A DNA stretch of 39,427 nt from an uncultured Lachnospiraceae bacterium. GTDB lineage: Bacteria > Bacillota > Clostridia > Lachnospirales > Lachnospiraceae. The translations under genes and the position numbers were made by a program. Each line of letters opens with the position of its first letter. Position 1 is the stretch's first letter. Location: NCBI GenBank assembly GCA_910579805.1, contig CAJTWM010000035.1, forward strand, positions 1 through 39,427. Direction: 5' to 3'. This document shows positions 8,669 through 16,874 of the stretch, piece by piece. The notes beneath the pieces are model-generated. The model did not search any database and had not been told where the DNA came from. It saw nothing but the letters and a program-made list of their open reading frames with translations.

Positions 8669-11059
8669 ATGTTTCAGGTAATAAAACGGGATGGGGAAGT
8701 TACGGATTTTACATTAACGAAGATCAGCGGCGCGATCATGAAAGCATTCAATGCTACAGATATGCAGTACAATAATGATATCATTGATCTTTTAGCGCTT
8801 CGTGTTACGGCGGATTTTCAGGACAAGGTAAAAGAGGGCGCGGTTCATGTGGAAGATATTCAGGACAGCGTAGAAAAGGTATTGGAACAGGCGGGATATG
8901 CAGAAGCGGCAAAGGCTTACATTCTTTACCGGAAACAGCGTGAAAAGATGCGGGAGATGACCTCCACCATATTGGATTATAAAGAAGTAGTCAACAGTTA
9001 TGTAAAAATAGAAGACTGGCGTGTGAAAGAAAATTCTACCGTGACCTATTCCGTAGGAGGGCTGATCCTTAGTAATTCCGGTGCGGTAACGGCAAATTAC
9101 TGGCTTTCCGAGATTTATGACGAAGAGATCGCGGCGGCGCACCGGAATGCGGATATCCATATCCACGACTTGTCAATGCTGACCGGGTACTGCGCGGGCT
9201 GGTCCTTAAAACAGCTTATTATGGAGGGACTTGGAGGAATCACGGGGAAGATCACTTCAGCTCCTGCGAAGCATTTATCCGTACTCTGCAACCAGATGGT
9301 CAATTTCCTTGGCATCATGCAGAACGAGTGGGCGGGTGCGCAGGCATTTTCTTCTTTCGACACTTATTTGGCGCCGTTCGTAAAGGCGGACCGGCTTTCT
9401 TACGGAGAAGTGAAGAAATGTATCGAGGCATTTATTTACGGAGTCAATACGCCCAGCAGGTGGGGAACGCAGGCTCCTTTTTCCAATATTACTTTGGACT
9501 GGACGGCGCCGGAGGATCTTGCCGAACTTCCGGCGATCGTAGGCGGAAAGGAAATGCCTTTCAGGTATAAAGACTGTAAGAAAGAAATGGATATGGTAAA
9601 TAAGGCATTTATCGAAACCATGATCGAAGGGGATGCCAACGGAAGAGGATTCCAGTATCCCATACCGACGTATTCCATTACAAAGGATTTCGACTGGTCT
9701 GATACGGAAAATAACAGGCTTTTGTTCGAAATGACATCAAAATACGGTACGCCCTATTTTTCTAATTATATCAATTCCGATATGGCGCCCAGCGACGTCC
9801 GCAGTATGTGCTGCCGTCTGCGTCTGGATCTGAGGGAACTTAGGAAGAAGACAGGTGGTTATTTCGGATCAGGGGAAAGTACGGGCAGCGTAGGCGTGGT
9901 CACCATAAATATGCCTAGAATCGCCTATTTATCAGCAGATAAAGAGGATTTTTACCGTCGTTTGGACAAGATGATGGATTTGGCGGCAAGAAGCCTTAAA
10001 ATCAAACGAGAGGTGATCTCAAGACTGTTAGAGGAAGGACTATATCCATATACAAAGAGGTATCTGGGCTCCTTTAACAGCCATTTTTCTACGATCGGAC
10101 TGATTGGGATGAACGAAGCGGGATTAAATGCAAACTGGCTGCATGCAGATATGTCCGACAAGAGAACGCAGGAATTTACAAAAGAAGTTTTGGAACATAT
10201 GAGGAACCGCCTTTCCGATTATCAGGAAAAATACGGCGATCTGTATAATCTGGAGGCGACGCCTGCGGAGAGTACGTCCTACCGTCTTGCCAAGCACGAT
10301 AAAAAGAGATGGCCCGAGATCAGGACCGCAGGTAAGAAGGGGGATACGCCGTATTATACGAACTCTTCCCATTTACCGGTGGATTATACGGCGGATATTT
10401 TTGACGCTCTTGATATTCAGGACGAGCTGCAGACGATGTATACTTCAGGAACGGTTTTCCATGCTTTTCTGGGTGAGAAACTTCCCGATTGGAGGGCGGC
10501 GGCTAATCTGGTGAAGACTATTGCAGAAAATTACAAACTGCCTTATTATACGTTGTCGCCTACCTATTCCATCTGTCAGGAACACGGTTATCTTCCGGGA
10601 GAACAGGAGGAATGTCCTATCTGTGGCAGCAGGACGGAAGTTTACAGCAGGATCACAGGGTATTACCGTCCGGTTCAGAACTGGAACGACGGTAAACTAC
10701 AGGAATATGATAACCGCACTGAGTATGAAATCGCCAATTCCCTGCTGAAGCACCCGTCCTGTAAGAGCGGGAAAGAGCAGGAGTCCGCAAAAAAGGCGGT
10801 GGAACGGGAATCCGCAGGGAGTTTGGAAGACGTGAAATATTTGTTTGTGACAAAGACCTGCCCGAACTGCAGATTGGCAAAACAGTATCTGCAAGGAGAA
10901 CAGTATGTAGTGGTGGATGCGGAGGAAAATGAAGAACTTGCCTCCAAATATAAGATCATGCAGGCCCCTTCTTTGGTTGTCGTTAATGCGGAAGGAACCG
11001 AAAAGTATGTGAATGCGTCTAATATTAAAAAATATGTAGAGGAAAGAGAAGTTTCATGA
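8669..11059 (+). CDS. nrdD: Anaerobic (class III) ribonucleoside-triphosphate reductase with C-terminal redoxin domain
   Basis: Reduces ribonucleotides to deoxyribonucleotides with a glycyl radical. The chosen ATG follows AGGAGGG; an in-frame GTG 7 codons upstream precedes that site. The 796 residues comprise an ATP-cone (about 1-95), the reductase barrel (SVGGLILSNSGAVTANYW, NTPSRWGTQAPFSNITLDW), a probable zinc site C636/H640/C649/C652, and the glycyl radical motif RITGYYRP with Gly664. After this an extra ~90-residue tail carries CPNC at 731-734 and a cis-Pro-like QAPS, a glutaredoxin/thioredoxin-like domain. This tail probably supplies the reducing equivalents, as in NrdD types that use redoxin and not formate. 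No activase gene (nrdG) is next to it. Controlled by the NrdR-type promoter upstream. Confidence 0.93.
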   Translation: MFQVIKRDGEVTDFTLTKISGAIMKAFNATDMQYNNDIIDLLALRVTADFQDKVKEGAVHVEDIQDSVEKVLEQAGYAEAAKAYILYRKQREKMREMTSTILDYKEVVNSYVKIEDWRVKENSTVTYSVGGLILSNSGAVTANYWLSEIYDEEIAAAHRNADIHIHDLSMLTGYCAGWSLKQLIMEGLGGITGKITSAPAKHLSVLCNQMVNFLGIMQNEWAGAQAFSSFDTYLAPFVKADRLSYGEVKKCIEAFIYGVNTPSRWGTQAPFSNITLDWTAPEDLAELPAIVGGKEMPFRYKDCKKEMDMVNKAFIETMIEGDANGRGFQYPIPTYSITKDFDWSDTENNRLLFEMTSKYGTPYFSNYINSDMAPSDVRSMCCRLRLDLRELRKKTGGYFGSGESTGSVGVVTINMPRIAYLSADKEDFYRRLDKMMDLAARSLKIKREVISRLLEEGLYPYTKRYLGSFNSHFSTIGLIGMNEAGLNANWLHADMSDKRTQEFTKEVLEHMRNRLSDYQEKYGDLYNLEATPAESTSYRLAKHDKKRWPEIRTAGKKGDTPYYTNSSHLPVDYTADIFDALDIQDELQTMYTSGTVFHAFLGEKLPDWRAAANLVKTIAENYKLPYYTLSPTYSICQEHGYLPGEQEECPICGSRTEVYSRITGYYRPVQNWNDGKLQEYDNRTEYEIANSLLKHPSCKSGKEQESAKKAVERESAGSLEDVKYLFVTKTCPNCRLAKQYLQGEQYVVVDAEENEELASKYKIMQAPSLVVVNAEGTEKYVNASNIKKYVEEREVS

Positions 11060-11088
11060 TTGCATGAAATAGAGTAGTGTGTTACAAT
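11060..11088 (+). promoter_or_regulatory. Promoter for the Nudix-like gene
   Basis: TTGCAT (11060-11065), a 17-bp spacer and TACAAT (11083-11088) lie directly at the nrdD stop codon and 26 bp before the next start, so the Nudix-like gene can be transcribed separately from nrdD. Confidence 0.5.
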
Positions 11089-11113
11089 TTTTATAGAAAA
11101 GGGAGGTTTGCCT

Positions 11114-11515
11114 ATGGCTAATATTTATGTACGCGTAAGAGGTATCGTTAAAAAAGACGACAAGTATTTACTGATCAAACATTGGGTAGACGACCGGATT
11201 CCGGATCCGTTTTTATGGGAATTTGTAGAAGGTGAGGCGGCATTCGGAGAGTCGCCGAAGGATGCGGTGACACGGCTGATGGACGAGCTGTTAGGGGTCG
11301 GCGGCAGCGTAGACAAGGTGATTTATACCTGGTCTAAAGTGACGGGCGATTCCCAATGCGTCGGCGTTGCTTTTCTCTGTTCTTTGGACGGGGATGATTC
11401 GGCGATCACTTTGACCGAGGAATACGGAGAGTGGGCGTGGGTTACAAGAGATGAATTTGAGGAATATATTTGTAATCAATATGTATTGGATGATTTAACA
11501 GGCGTTGAACTATAG
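11114..11515 (+). CDS. Nudix-fold protein with degenerate Nudix box
   Basis: A 133-residue protein starting at the ATG 8 bases after GGGAGG; an in-frame TTG just upstream is unlikely. The fold is recognisable: an N-terminal strand VRVRGIVKKDDKYLLIKHW, then EGEAAFGESPKDAVTRLMDELLGV. Aligned to the Nudix consensus G-x5-E-x7-R-E-x2-E-E-x-G, the G, first E, R and G are present, but the RE glutamate is Leu and the second of the paired glutamates is Leu. These residues ligate Mg in hydrolases, so it may be inactive or bind a nucleotide as a sensor. A strong hairpin terminator overlaps its stop codon. Confidence 0.75.
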   Translation: MANIYVRVRGIVKKDDKYLLIKHWVDDRIPDPFLWEFVEGEAAFGESPKDAVTRLMDELLGVGGSVDKVIYTWSKVTGDSQCVGVAFLCSLDGDDSAITLTEEYGEWAWVTRDEFEEYICNQYVLDDLTGVEL

Positions 11516-11534
11516 TGCAACGCCTGTTCTCTGA
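11498..11534 (+). terminator. Intrinsic terminator overlapping the Nudix gene stop
   Basis: ACAGGCGTTG (11498-11507) pairs perfectly with CAACGCCTGT (11518-11527) around a 10-nt loop that contains the TAG stop codon. A GTTTTT tract follows shortly after. Confidence 0.65.
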
Positions 11535-11545
11535 CGTTTTTATGC

Positions 11546-11648
11546 TAGAGCGTGGTTGAAAATGCATTCCCCCGATCTGCACGTCCCGTTTTGCGCGATA
11601 TTTGCTATGACGCGCACCTCAGGGAAAGCAATTTTCAAACACGCTCTA
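11546..11648. repeat. Palindromic dispersed repeat, full copy
   Basis: The left arm TAGAGCGTGGTTGAAAATGC is mirrored by the right arm ending TTTTCAAACACGCTCTA (to 11648), giving an imperfect palindrome of ~25 bp per arm around a ~50-bp centre. About 40 bp of its right half recurs after pyrF. The pattern suggests a non-coding MITE- or REP-like element that could fold as a long hairpin in RNA. Confidence 0.7.
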
Positions 11649-11673
11649 AGCAGCGCAGAAATGAGGATGAAAT

Positions 11674-12600
11674 ATGATTCAGAAATTAATTGAAAAAATC
11701 AAAAAGACAAATGCGCCGATTGTAGTCGGACTGGATCCGATGATGAAGTTCATTCCGGAACATATCAAACAGGCGGCGTTCCATGAACAGGGCGAAACAT
11801 TAGAAGGTGCCGCAGAGGCAATCTGGCAGTATAATAAAGCGATCGTAGACGCTACATTTGATCTGATCCCGGCAGTAAAACCGCAGATCGCTATGTATGA
11901 GCAATTCGGTATTCCGGGACTTACGGCGTTTAAGAAAACGGTGGATTATTGTAAAGAAAAAGATCTGGTAGTTATCGGGGATGTGAAGCGTGGGGATATC
12001 GGTTCCACATCAGAGGCATATGCGGTAGGACATATCGGAAAGGTACAGGTGGGCAGCCAATGCTACCGGGGATTTGACGAGGATTTCGTTACGGTGAATC
12101 CTTATCTTGGTTCTGACGGCGTGAAACCTTTTATAGCGGTAGGGAAGGAAGAGAAGAAAGGGATCTTTGTTCTGGTAAAAACATCCAACCCGAGCAGCGG
12201 GGAACTGCAGGACCGGCAGATAGACGGCCGTCCGCTCTATGAAATCGTAGGAGAGCAGGTAGCCGCATGGGGCGCAGAGCATATGGGAGAAGATTACAGT
12301 TATGTAGGCGCCGTGGTAGGAGCGACTTATCCGGAACAGGGAAAGATCTTAAGAAAGATCATGCCCAAAACATATATTTTGGTGCCGGGATACGGTGCGC
12401 AGGGAGGAAAAGGGGCGGATCTCGTGCATTTCTTTAATGAAGACGGACTTGGCGCTATCGTAAATTCTTCCAGAGGCATTATTGCGGCATATCAGCAGGA
12501 GAAGTATGCACGGTTCGGAGAGCAGAATTTTGCAGACGCATCAAGACAGGCAGTCGTAGATATGATTGAGGATATTGGCGGCGCGCTGGCGGCAAGGTAA
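11674..12600 (+). CDS. pyrF: Orotidine 5'-phosphate decarboxylase
   Basis: Final step of UMP synthesis: decarboxylation of OMP to UMP in the cytosol. The 308-residue length fits the longer type 2 OMP decarboxylase group. Substrate and catalytic residues are visible: VGLDP with D21, and VIGDVKRGDIGST with D103, K105 and D108 forming the Asp-Lys-Asp catalytic set. PHOSPHATE-loop-like VPGYGAQGG and NSSRGI follow near the C-terminus. The start is preceded by GAGG. The gene stands alone, with no other pyr gene nearby, and sits between two copies of the palindromic repeat, so its expression may be bounded by those hairpins. Confidence 0.95.
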   Translation: MIQKLIEKIKKTNAPIVVGLDPMMKFIPEHIKQAAFHEQGETLEGAAEAIWQYNKAIVDATFDLIPAVKPQIAMYEQFGIPGLTAFKKTVDYCKEKDLVVIGDVKRGDIGSTSEAYAVGHIGKVQVGSQCYRGFDEDFVTVNPYLGSDGVKPFIAVGKEEKKGIFVLVKTSNPSSGELQDRQIDGRPLYEIVGEQVAAWGAEHMGEDYSYVGAVVGATYPEQGKILRKIMPKTYILVPGYGAQGGKGADLVHFFNEDGLGAIVNSSRGIIAAYQQEKYARFGEQNFADASRQAVVDMIEDIGGALAAR

Positions 12601-12607
12601 GTATACC

Positions 12608-12662
12608 AAAGTGTGTTTGAAATGACGCACATCTGACGGAAAGTATTTTCAAACACGCTCTA
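12608..12662. repeat. Palindromic dispersed repeat, short copy
   Basis: The segment from ATGACGCAC through GACGGAAAGTATTTTC to AAACACGCTCTA closely matches the right half of the copy at 11546-11648. A short left arm GTGTGTTTGAAA keeps it able to fold. It lies between pyrF and the lipoprotein gene and ends 14 bp before the latter's start. Confidence 0.65.
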
Positions 12663-12676
12663 GAGAGGGAATTCCA

Positions 12677-13315
12677 ATGAGAAAAAGTTTAGTAAAATGT
12701 TTGTCTTTTGTTACAAGTATTATGATTTGCGGGGCGGCGCTCACATCATGCGCCGCCGGCGCGTCGTCTAACGGAGGTATTCCGACGGAGGAACAGCTTT
12801 CCGCGGCGGCGGAGGAGTTAGGAGACGATATCGGCAGCTTAAAATTTTCAGCAGACGGCGTTATCTATCAGTTTCCGGTAGATACAAAGGCGATGCTCGA
12901 CACCGGCTGGTATTTTGACAGCGACGTAAAGTCCGAGTTGAAAAGCATTCCGGCAAACACGCTTGTAGCGCCTTCGGTCTCCATGAGAAAAAATGCGAAG
13001 AACGGATACGGTATAACGTCATGCGGAGTGCAGCCGATGAACAGGAGCGCTTCAGAGGCCGGCCTTGAAGAAACAGTGATTTACAGCCTGAATTTTTACA
13101 AAGAGAAAGGAACGACGCTGATTCTTCCGGGCGGCATTACCTGGAACAGTACTTTTGATGAGGTAAAAGAGCTTTGCGGTTCTCAATCGGCGGTAGATAT
13201 GGAGGGTATCAAATATGTACAGGTCAATGGGGCCGACCGGGATTTTTCCGTACAGATCAATTTTGACAGTACAGAAAATACGGTAAAAAGCGTTGAATTT
13301 AAAGGCCGTTTGTAG
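12677..13315 (+). CDS. Putative lipoprotein of unknown function
   Basis: 212 residues with a type II signal peptide: MRKSLVKCL, a hydrophobic stretch, then the lipobox ALTSC with Cys25 as the lipidation site, followed by a Ser/Gly/Ala-rich linker. The mature part is mixed alpha/beta-looking, with WYFDSDVKSEL in the first half and LILPGGITWNSTFDEVKELCG in the second. I do not recognise the family. The Thr-x-Asp-x-Val-Lys segment recalls repeat domains in surface lipoproteins but that is weak. Likely anchored to the outer face of the membrane. Ribosome binding site AGAGAGGG upstream, and a terminator downstream. Confidence 0.7.
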   Translation: MRKSLVKCLSFVTSIMICGAALTSCAAGASSNGGIPTEEQLSAAAEELGDDIGSLKFSADGVIYQFPVDTKAMLDTGWYFDSDVKSELKSIPANTLVAPSVSMRKNAKNGYGITSCGVQPMNRSASEAGLEETVIYSLNFYKEKGTTLILPGGITWNSTFDEVKELCGSQSAVDMEGIKYVQVNGADRDFSVQINFDSTENTVKSVEFKGRL

Positions 13316-13335
13316 TGGAATAAAGAAAAAGCAGG

Positions 13336-13372
13336 GAAGAATGTCTGAAAGAGGACATTCTTCTTGTTGCAT
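13336..13372 (+). terminator. Terminator after the lipoprotein gene
   Basis: GAAGAATGTC (13336-13345) pairs with GACATTCTTC (13354-13363), loop of 8, followed by the T-rich TTGTTGCATT. Confidence 0.6.
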
Positions 13373-13471
13373 TAGGGAGGTCCGGCAAACGATAAAACGG
13401 AACTATTGTTCTTATTGTGCCAAAGACAGTTAGATATGATTGGAAAATTACGGCTAACATTTTTACAAAGT

Positions 13472-13500
13472 AAAAGAGCTGCCAAAAGGGCGGCTCTTTT
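13472..13500 (-). terminator. Terminator of the small minus-strand gene
   Basis: AAAAGAGCTGCC and GGCGGCTCTTTT form a 12-bp stem (one G-U) closing on about five bases. Read on the minus strand it ends in CTCTTTT directly after the stop of the gene at 13499-13738; it could also work in the other direction. Confidence 0.65.
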
Positions 13501-13738
13501 AAAATCCGGCCATCAAAAAGCTCATCAACTGATCCCGCTGTACCGCGTCGTCCGAACCTTTTACTTTGGATGCCATGCCGTCAAGCTCCACATCGCTGGA
13601 AGCGGCGCGCATCAGTTTTTCAAGAAATTCTTTTTTTTCCTGTGCCGCTTTCTCGGCGCGTCTTTCGGCTTTCGCCTGATGGCGGAGTTTAATGGAATTT
13701 TCCATGGCGTTTAACATGGGCTTCATATCCGTTATCAT
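13499..13738 (-). CDS. Small charged helical protein, unknown
   Basis: 79 residues starting at an ATG 8 bases after a strong AAGGAGG. The central part (about 18-45) is rich in Lys, Arg, Glu and Ala and would form a continuous charged helix or coiled coil; the C-terminus ends in DQLMSFLMAGF. It has no motif I recognise. A good ribosome binding site and its own terminator make it a likely real gene. It sits upstream of nothing obvious and is transcribed in the same direction as the GNAT gene 135 bp before it. Confidence 0.6.
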   Translation of the reverse strand: MITDMKPMLNAMENSIKLRHQAKAERRAEKAAQEKKEFLEKLMRAASSDVELDGMASKVKGSDDAVQRDQLMSFLMAGF

Positions 13739-13873
13739 TCCTGTTTACCTCCTTACCGGAAAATACTTAAATATATCAGCATTTTAAATCGTTTCTTACT
13801 GTTTCTTCCTATGAAATTTATCGGCTGTTTTGTCTGTTTTTTTAAGGACTGCCTGCGTTTATTTTAGGAAATT

Positions 13874-14308
13874 CTATATACTTTTGCGGAACCAAAACGA
13901 TAATTTTTGATAGCCTGAATGTTCATAAAACTCATGCGCGCCTGTCCGCTGAAAACCTGATGCAAGTCCGATCATGGATGCCTTCCGCTCAACTGCCAGT
14001 TTCTCAACGCGTTCCATCAGCATTTTTCCTATACCGCAACGCTGAAATTCCGGCGAAACGGCAAGTCCGTTCACTTTGATGTATCCGTCCGGATGATCAA
14101 ACGCTAACGTTTCAACCGTTGTGGCAAGTCCGACAACGTTACCATCCATGTCGGCAACAAATGTACGGTAGCGGTTATCGTCTTTCATTTTTTCACAAGT
14201 CTTGGCAACGGCTTCATCGGTTGCCGGCAAAATGCCGAGTACATCACGGAAAATGGTTGCTACGGAGCTGTAATCCTTACTTTCGATTTCCCTTATGGTA
14301 ATGTTCAT
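13874..14308 (-). CDS. GNAT family N-acetyltransferase
   Basis: 144 residues, the full length of a minimal GNAT domain. The acetyl-CoA-binding motif A is clear: VNGLAVSPEFQRCGIGKMLM, with the Q/R-x-x-G-x-G/A pyrophosphate loop. A late FYEHSGYQKLSFWF provides the C-terminal strand typical of the fold. The substrate cannot be read from sequence; it could be a small metabolite or a protein. GGGGAG precedes the start. A single-gene unit on the minus strand. Confidence 0.85.
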   Translation of the reverse strand: MNITIREIESKDYSSVATIFRDVLGILPATDEAVAKTCEKMKDDNRYRTFVADMDGNVVGLATTVETLAFDHPDGYIKVNGLAVSPEFQRCGIGKMLMERVEKLAVERKASMIGLASGFQRTGAHEFYEHSGYQKLSFWFRKSI

Positions 14309-14520
14309 TAGTGTCTCCCCTTTTTCAAACTCCGGTTTATATGTCCGATTATATATGATCCGCCGGCTATGCGCAATGTATATTTTACAGGCCTATTTTC
14401 CGCTTATTTCCATCGTACATAATTCATAAGAGGAACAAAAAAGGAAGTTATTTTACTATGGAAGAAAAAGAAAGGAAGTAGTATATTAGAAGAAGTGGGA
14501 CCGGAAGGAGAAGTTTTTTG

Positions 14521-15285
14521 ATGAAACGGTATCATGTTTTGGATGAGATCCGGGGGCTTACCCTGATCAGTATGATATTGTATCATGCCTCATGGGACAT
14601 GGTCTATATTTTTCACAGAAACTGGATATGGTATGAATCCGCCGTTGGATATGTCTGGCAGCAAAGTATTTGCTGGACGTTTATTTTGCTGTCCGGTTTT
14701 TGCTGGTCTTTGGGAAGGGAGAAGCTGAAAAGAGGGGGCATGGTCTTTGGCGGCGGTATGCTGGTCACGACAGTGACGCTGCTTTTTATGCCGCAGAACA
14801 GGGTGGTGTTCGGAGTGCTGACGCTTTTGGGTAGCTGTATGCTTTTGATGATTCCCCTTCATAAAATACTTAAAAAAGTACATCCCCTGATCGGGCTGGG
14901 CATCAGTGCGGTTTTTTTTGTAGTTTTCAGGGAGATTACCAATGGATTTCTTTGGTATATCGGCGCTGATGGATGGAAACGTTACAGGATGCCTGACTGC
15001 CTGTACCGGAATTATATTACCGCCTATTTTGGGATGCCTCACGACAGCTTTTTCTCGACCGATTATTTCCCTGTCTTTCCGTGGATATTCTTATTTCTTA
15101 TCGGATATTTTTTATATAGGATCGCAGAGAAAAAAGCCCTTTTTAAATATCTGTTGCCCCAGAGGCTGAAAGCGGCAGGATGGATCGGGAGGCATTCGTT
15201 CCCAATCTATCTGCTGCATCAGCCGATTGTGTATACGGCGCTTTCAGTGTACCATTTTTTGGCAGAAATATTGATGGACGGCTAG
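14521..15285 (+). CDS. DUF1624 (heparan-alpha-glucosaminide N-acetyltransferase-like) membrane protein
   Basis: A polytopic membrane protein of 254 residues with ~7 hydrophobic segments. It begins RYHVLDEIRGLTLISMILYHASWD, the conserved N-terminal DxxRG...H signature of DUF1624 and related acyltransferases, and ends with GRHSFPIYLLHQP, the matching last-helix motif. Family members are thought to move acyl groups across or onto sugars at the membrane; the substrate here is unknown. An in-frame TTG lies directly before the ATG, but the AAGGAG site is best spaced for the ATG. Its last 42 bases overlap the 3' end of pdxT on the other strand. Confidence 0.8.
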   Translation: MKRYHVLDEIRGLTLISMILYHASWDMVYIFHRNWIWYESAVGYVWQQSICWTFILLSGFCWSLGREKLKRGGMVFGGGMLVTTVTLLFMPQNRVVFGVLTLLGSCMLLMIPLHKILKKVHPLIGLGISAVFFVVFREITNGFLWYIGADGWKRYRMPDCLYRNYITAYFGMPHDSFFSTDYFPVFPWIFLFLIGYFLYRIAEKKALFKYLLPQRLKAAGWIGRHSFPIYLLHQPIVYTALSVYHFLAEILMDG

Positions 15286-15810
15286 ATCGTCCGTCAGCTC
15301 CGGATGGAAAGTGAAAGCAAGCTGGTTTTGATATCTGACGGCTGCAATACTTTCTTTTACCGTTCCTAAAACGGTACAGTCAGGAGAGGCGGATGCAATC
15401 AAAGGGGCCCGGATAAATTCCATATCAAATGCCCCGATGTCTTTTAACGTTCCTTTTTGATGAAAGCTGCCAAGCTGCCGTCCATAAGCGTTCCGGACTA
15501 CTTTTATAGGGAAGGTTTTGAAATAATTTCTGTCGTCATTGACGAGGGTTTGGGCTAACAGGATCACACCGGCGCAGGTTGCCATAACGGGCAGCCCGTT
15601 TTCGATCCTGTACTTTAATTCTTCAAACATGCCAAACTCTTTTAAGAGTTTCCCCTGTACGGTGCTTTCGCCGCCGGGGAGGATCAGAGCGTCAAACCTT
15701 GTATGCAGGTCTTGTTTTTTTCGTAGTTCGATGGTTTCTATGCCGAGCCTATGCAGCGCTTTTTCATGTTCGGCAAAAGCGCCTTGTAGGGCGAGTACTG
15801 CGATTTTCAT
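15244..15810 (-). CDS. pdxT: Pyridoxal 5'-phosphate synthase glutaminase subunit
   Basis: Hydrolyses glutamine and feeds ammonia to PdxS for PLP synthesis. 188 residues, normal for PdxT. The start MKIAVLALQG is chosen because AGGAGG lies 6 bases upstream; a longer frame begins inside pdxS. Class I glutamine amidotransferase features are present: PGGEST oxyanion region (45-50), nucleophile C79 in ATCAGVILLA, and catalytic H169 and E171 in FHPELTDD. It lies 19 bp after pdxS, so the two are co-transcribed. The 3' end overlaps the convergent DUF1624 gene by 42 bp. Confidence 0.95.
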   Translation of the reverse strand: MKIAVLALQGAFAEHEKALHRLGIETIELRKKQDLHTRFDALILPGGESTVQGKLLKEFGMFEELKYRIENGLPVMATCAGVILLAQTLVNDDRNYFKTFPIKVVRNAYGRQLGSFHQKGTLKDIGAFDMEFIRAPLIASASPDCTVLGTVKESIAAVRYQNQLAFTFHPELTDDLAVHQYFCQKMVH

Positions 15811-15829
15811 ATAGATCCTCCTGTTCTTT

Positions 15830-16720
15830 TTACATTTCACCCCGTTCTGCCATAATCAGCCGGATTTCTTCTTCATTGATGCCTACCATGGCTTCTCCCA
15901 AATCTTCGGACAGTTCCGCTACTATTTCAGCGTCCTTGTAATTTGCCACGGCTTTTACGATGGCGGCTGCACGCTTAGCCGGGTTACCTGATTTAAAAAT
16001 GCCCGAACCTACAAAAACGCCTTCGGCTCCAAGATGCATCATAAGCGCCGCATCGGCGGGAGTGGCTATGCCGCCGGCTGCAAAATTAACGACGGGAAGG
16101 CGCTTTTTTTCATGGACAGATCTTATCAGCGAAAGAGGTACCGCAAGTTCCTTTGCGGCGTGATATAATTCGTCTTCCCGCATGGCGGAAATCTTTGCAA
16201 TCTCACCGTTCATTCTGCGCATATGGCGTACTGCCTGCACGATATCGCCGGTGCCGGGTTCTCCCTTGGTACGGATCATGGCAGCGCCTTCGCTGATTCG
16301 CCGTAACGCCTCGCCCAGATCTTTGGCTCCGCATACGAAGGGGACTTGAAAACACGTTTTGTCAATGTGGTAAACATCGTCTGCAGGCGAAAGTACTTCA
16401 CTTTCGTCAATATAATCGATTTCGATAGCTTCCAATATCCGGGCTTCTGCAAAATGTCCGATCCGGCACTTGGCCATGACGGGGATCGATACGGCTTTCT
16501 GGATGCCTTTGATCATTTTGGGATCGCTCATTCTGGAAACACCCCCTGCCGTCCGGATATCCGCGGGGATCTTTTCCAATGCCATAACGGCGCAGGCTCC
16601 GGCTTCTTCCGCTATTTTTGCCTGTTCAGGCGTGGTCACGTCCATGATCACGCCTCCTTTCAGCATCTCTGCCAGTTCCTTGTTTAACTTGTATTGTCTG
16701 TCTGTCGTAGTATGTTCCAT
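15830..16720 (-). CDS. pdxS: Pyridoxal 5'-phosphate synthase lyase subunit
   Basis: Condenses ribose 5-phosphate, glyceraldehyde 3-phosphate and PdxT-derived ammonia into PLP; the subunits form a dodecamer. 296 residues. The conserved GGVIMDVTTPEQA with D27 and VMAKCRIGHF with K84 (Schiff-base lysine) are visible, as are GEPGTGDIVQAVRHMR and the phosphate loop NFAAGGIATPADAA. Two ATGs are possible; the one at 16720 lies 6 bases after GGGAGG, the one 6 bases upstream abuts it, so 16720 is preferred. A GC-rich hairpin stands one base before this ribosome binding site. Confidence 0.96.
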   Translation of the reverse strand: MEHTTTDRQYKLNKELAEMLKGGVIMDVTTPEQAKIAEEAGACAVMALEKIPADIRTAGGVSRMSDPKMIKGIQKAVSIPVMAKCRIGHFAEARILEAIEIDYIDESEVLSPADDVYHIDKTCFQVPFVCGAKDLGEALRRISEGAAMIRTKGEPGTGDIVQAVRHMRRMNGEIAKISAMREDELYHAAKELAVPLSLIRSVHEKKRLPVVNFAAGGIATPADAALMMHLGAEGVFVGSGIFKSGNPAKRAAAIVKAVANYKDAEIVAELSEDLGEAMVGINEEEIRLIMAERGEM

Positions 16721-16733
16721 AATCATCCTCCCT

Positions 16734-16840
16734 GCCGCCTTTGGCGGCTCAAATAACTAATACCCATCTTTTTTCTTTACAACAAATATGACACCTATTA
16801 TAATCAAAACTGAACATAGTAAAATATTCAATTTGAATAT
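16734..16840 (-). promoter_or_regulatory. pdxST-pdxR intergenic control region
   Basis: On the minus strand a TATAAT (16797-16802) serves as -10 for pdxST, but no good -35 is 16-18 bp upstream, which fits an activator-dependent promoter. ATATTCAATTTGAATAT (16824-16840) is a near-perfect palindrome and a candidate PdxR operator. In the pdxS leader, GCCGCC-AAA-GGCGGC (16734-16748) folds next to the ribosome binding site and could limit translation. Confidence 0.45.
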
Positions 16841-16874
16841 AGTCAATATGGTCAGAATAGGAGAAAAGAAAAGG

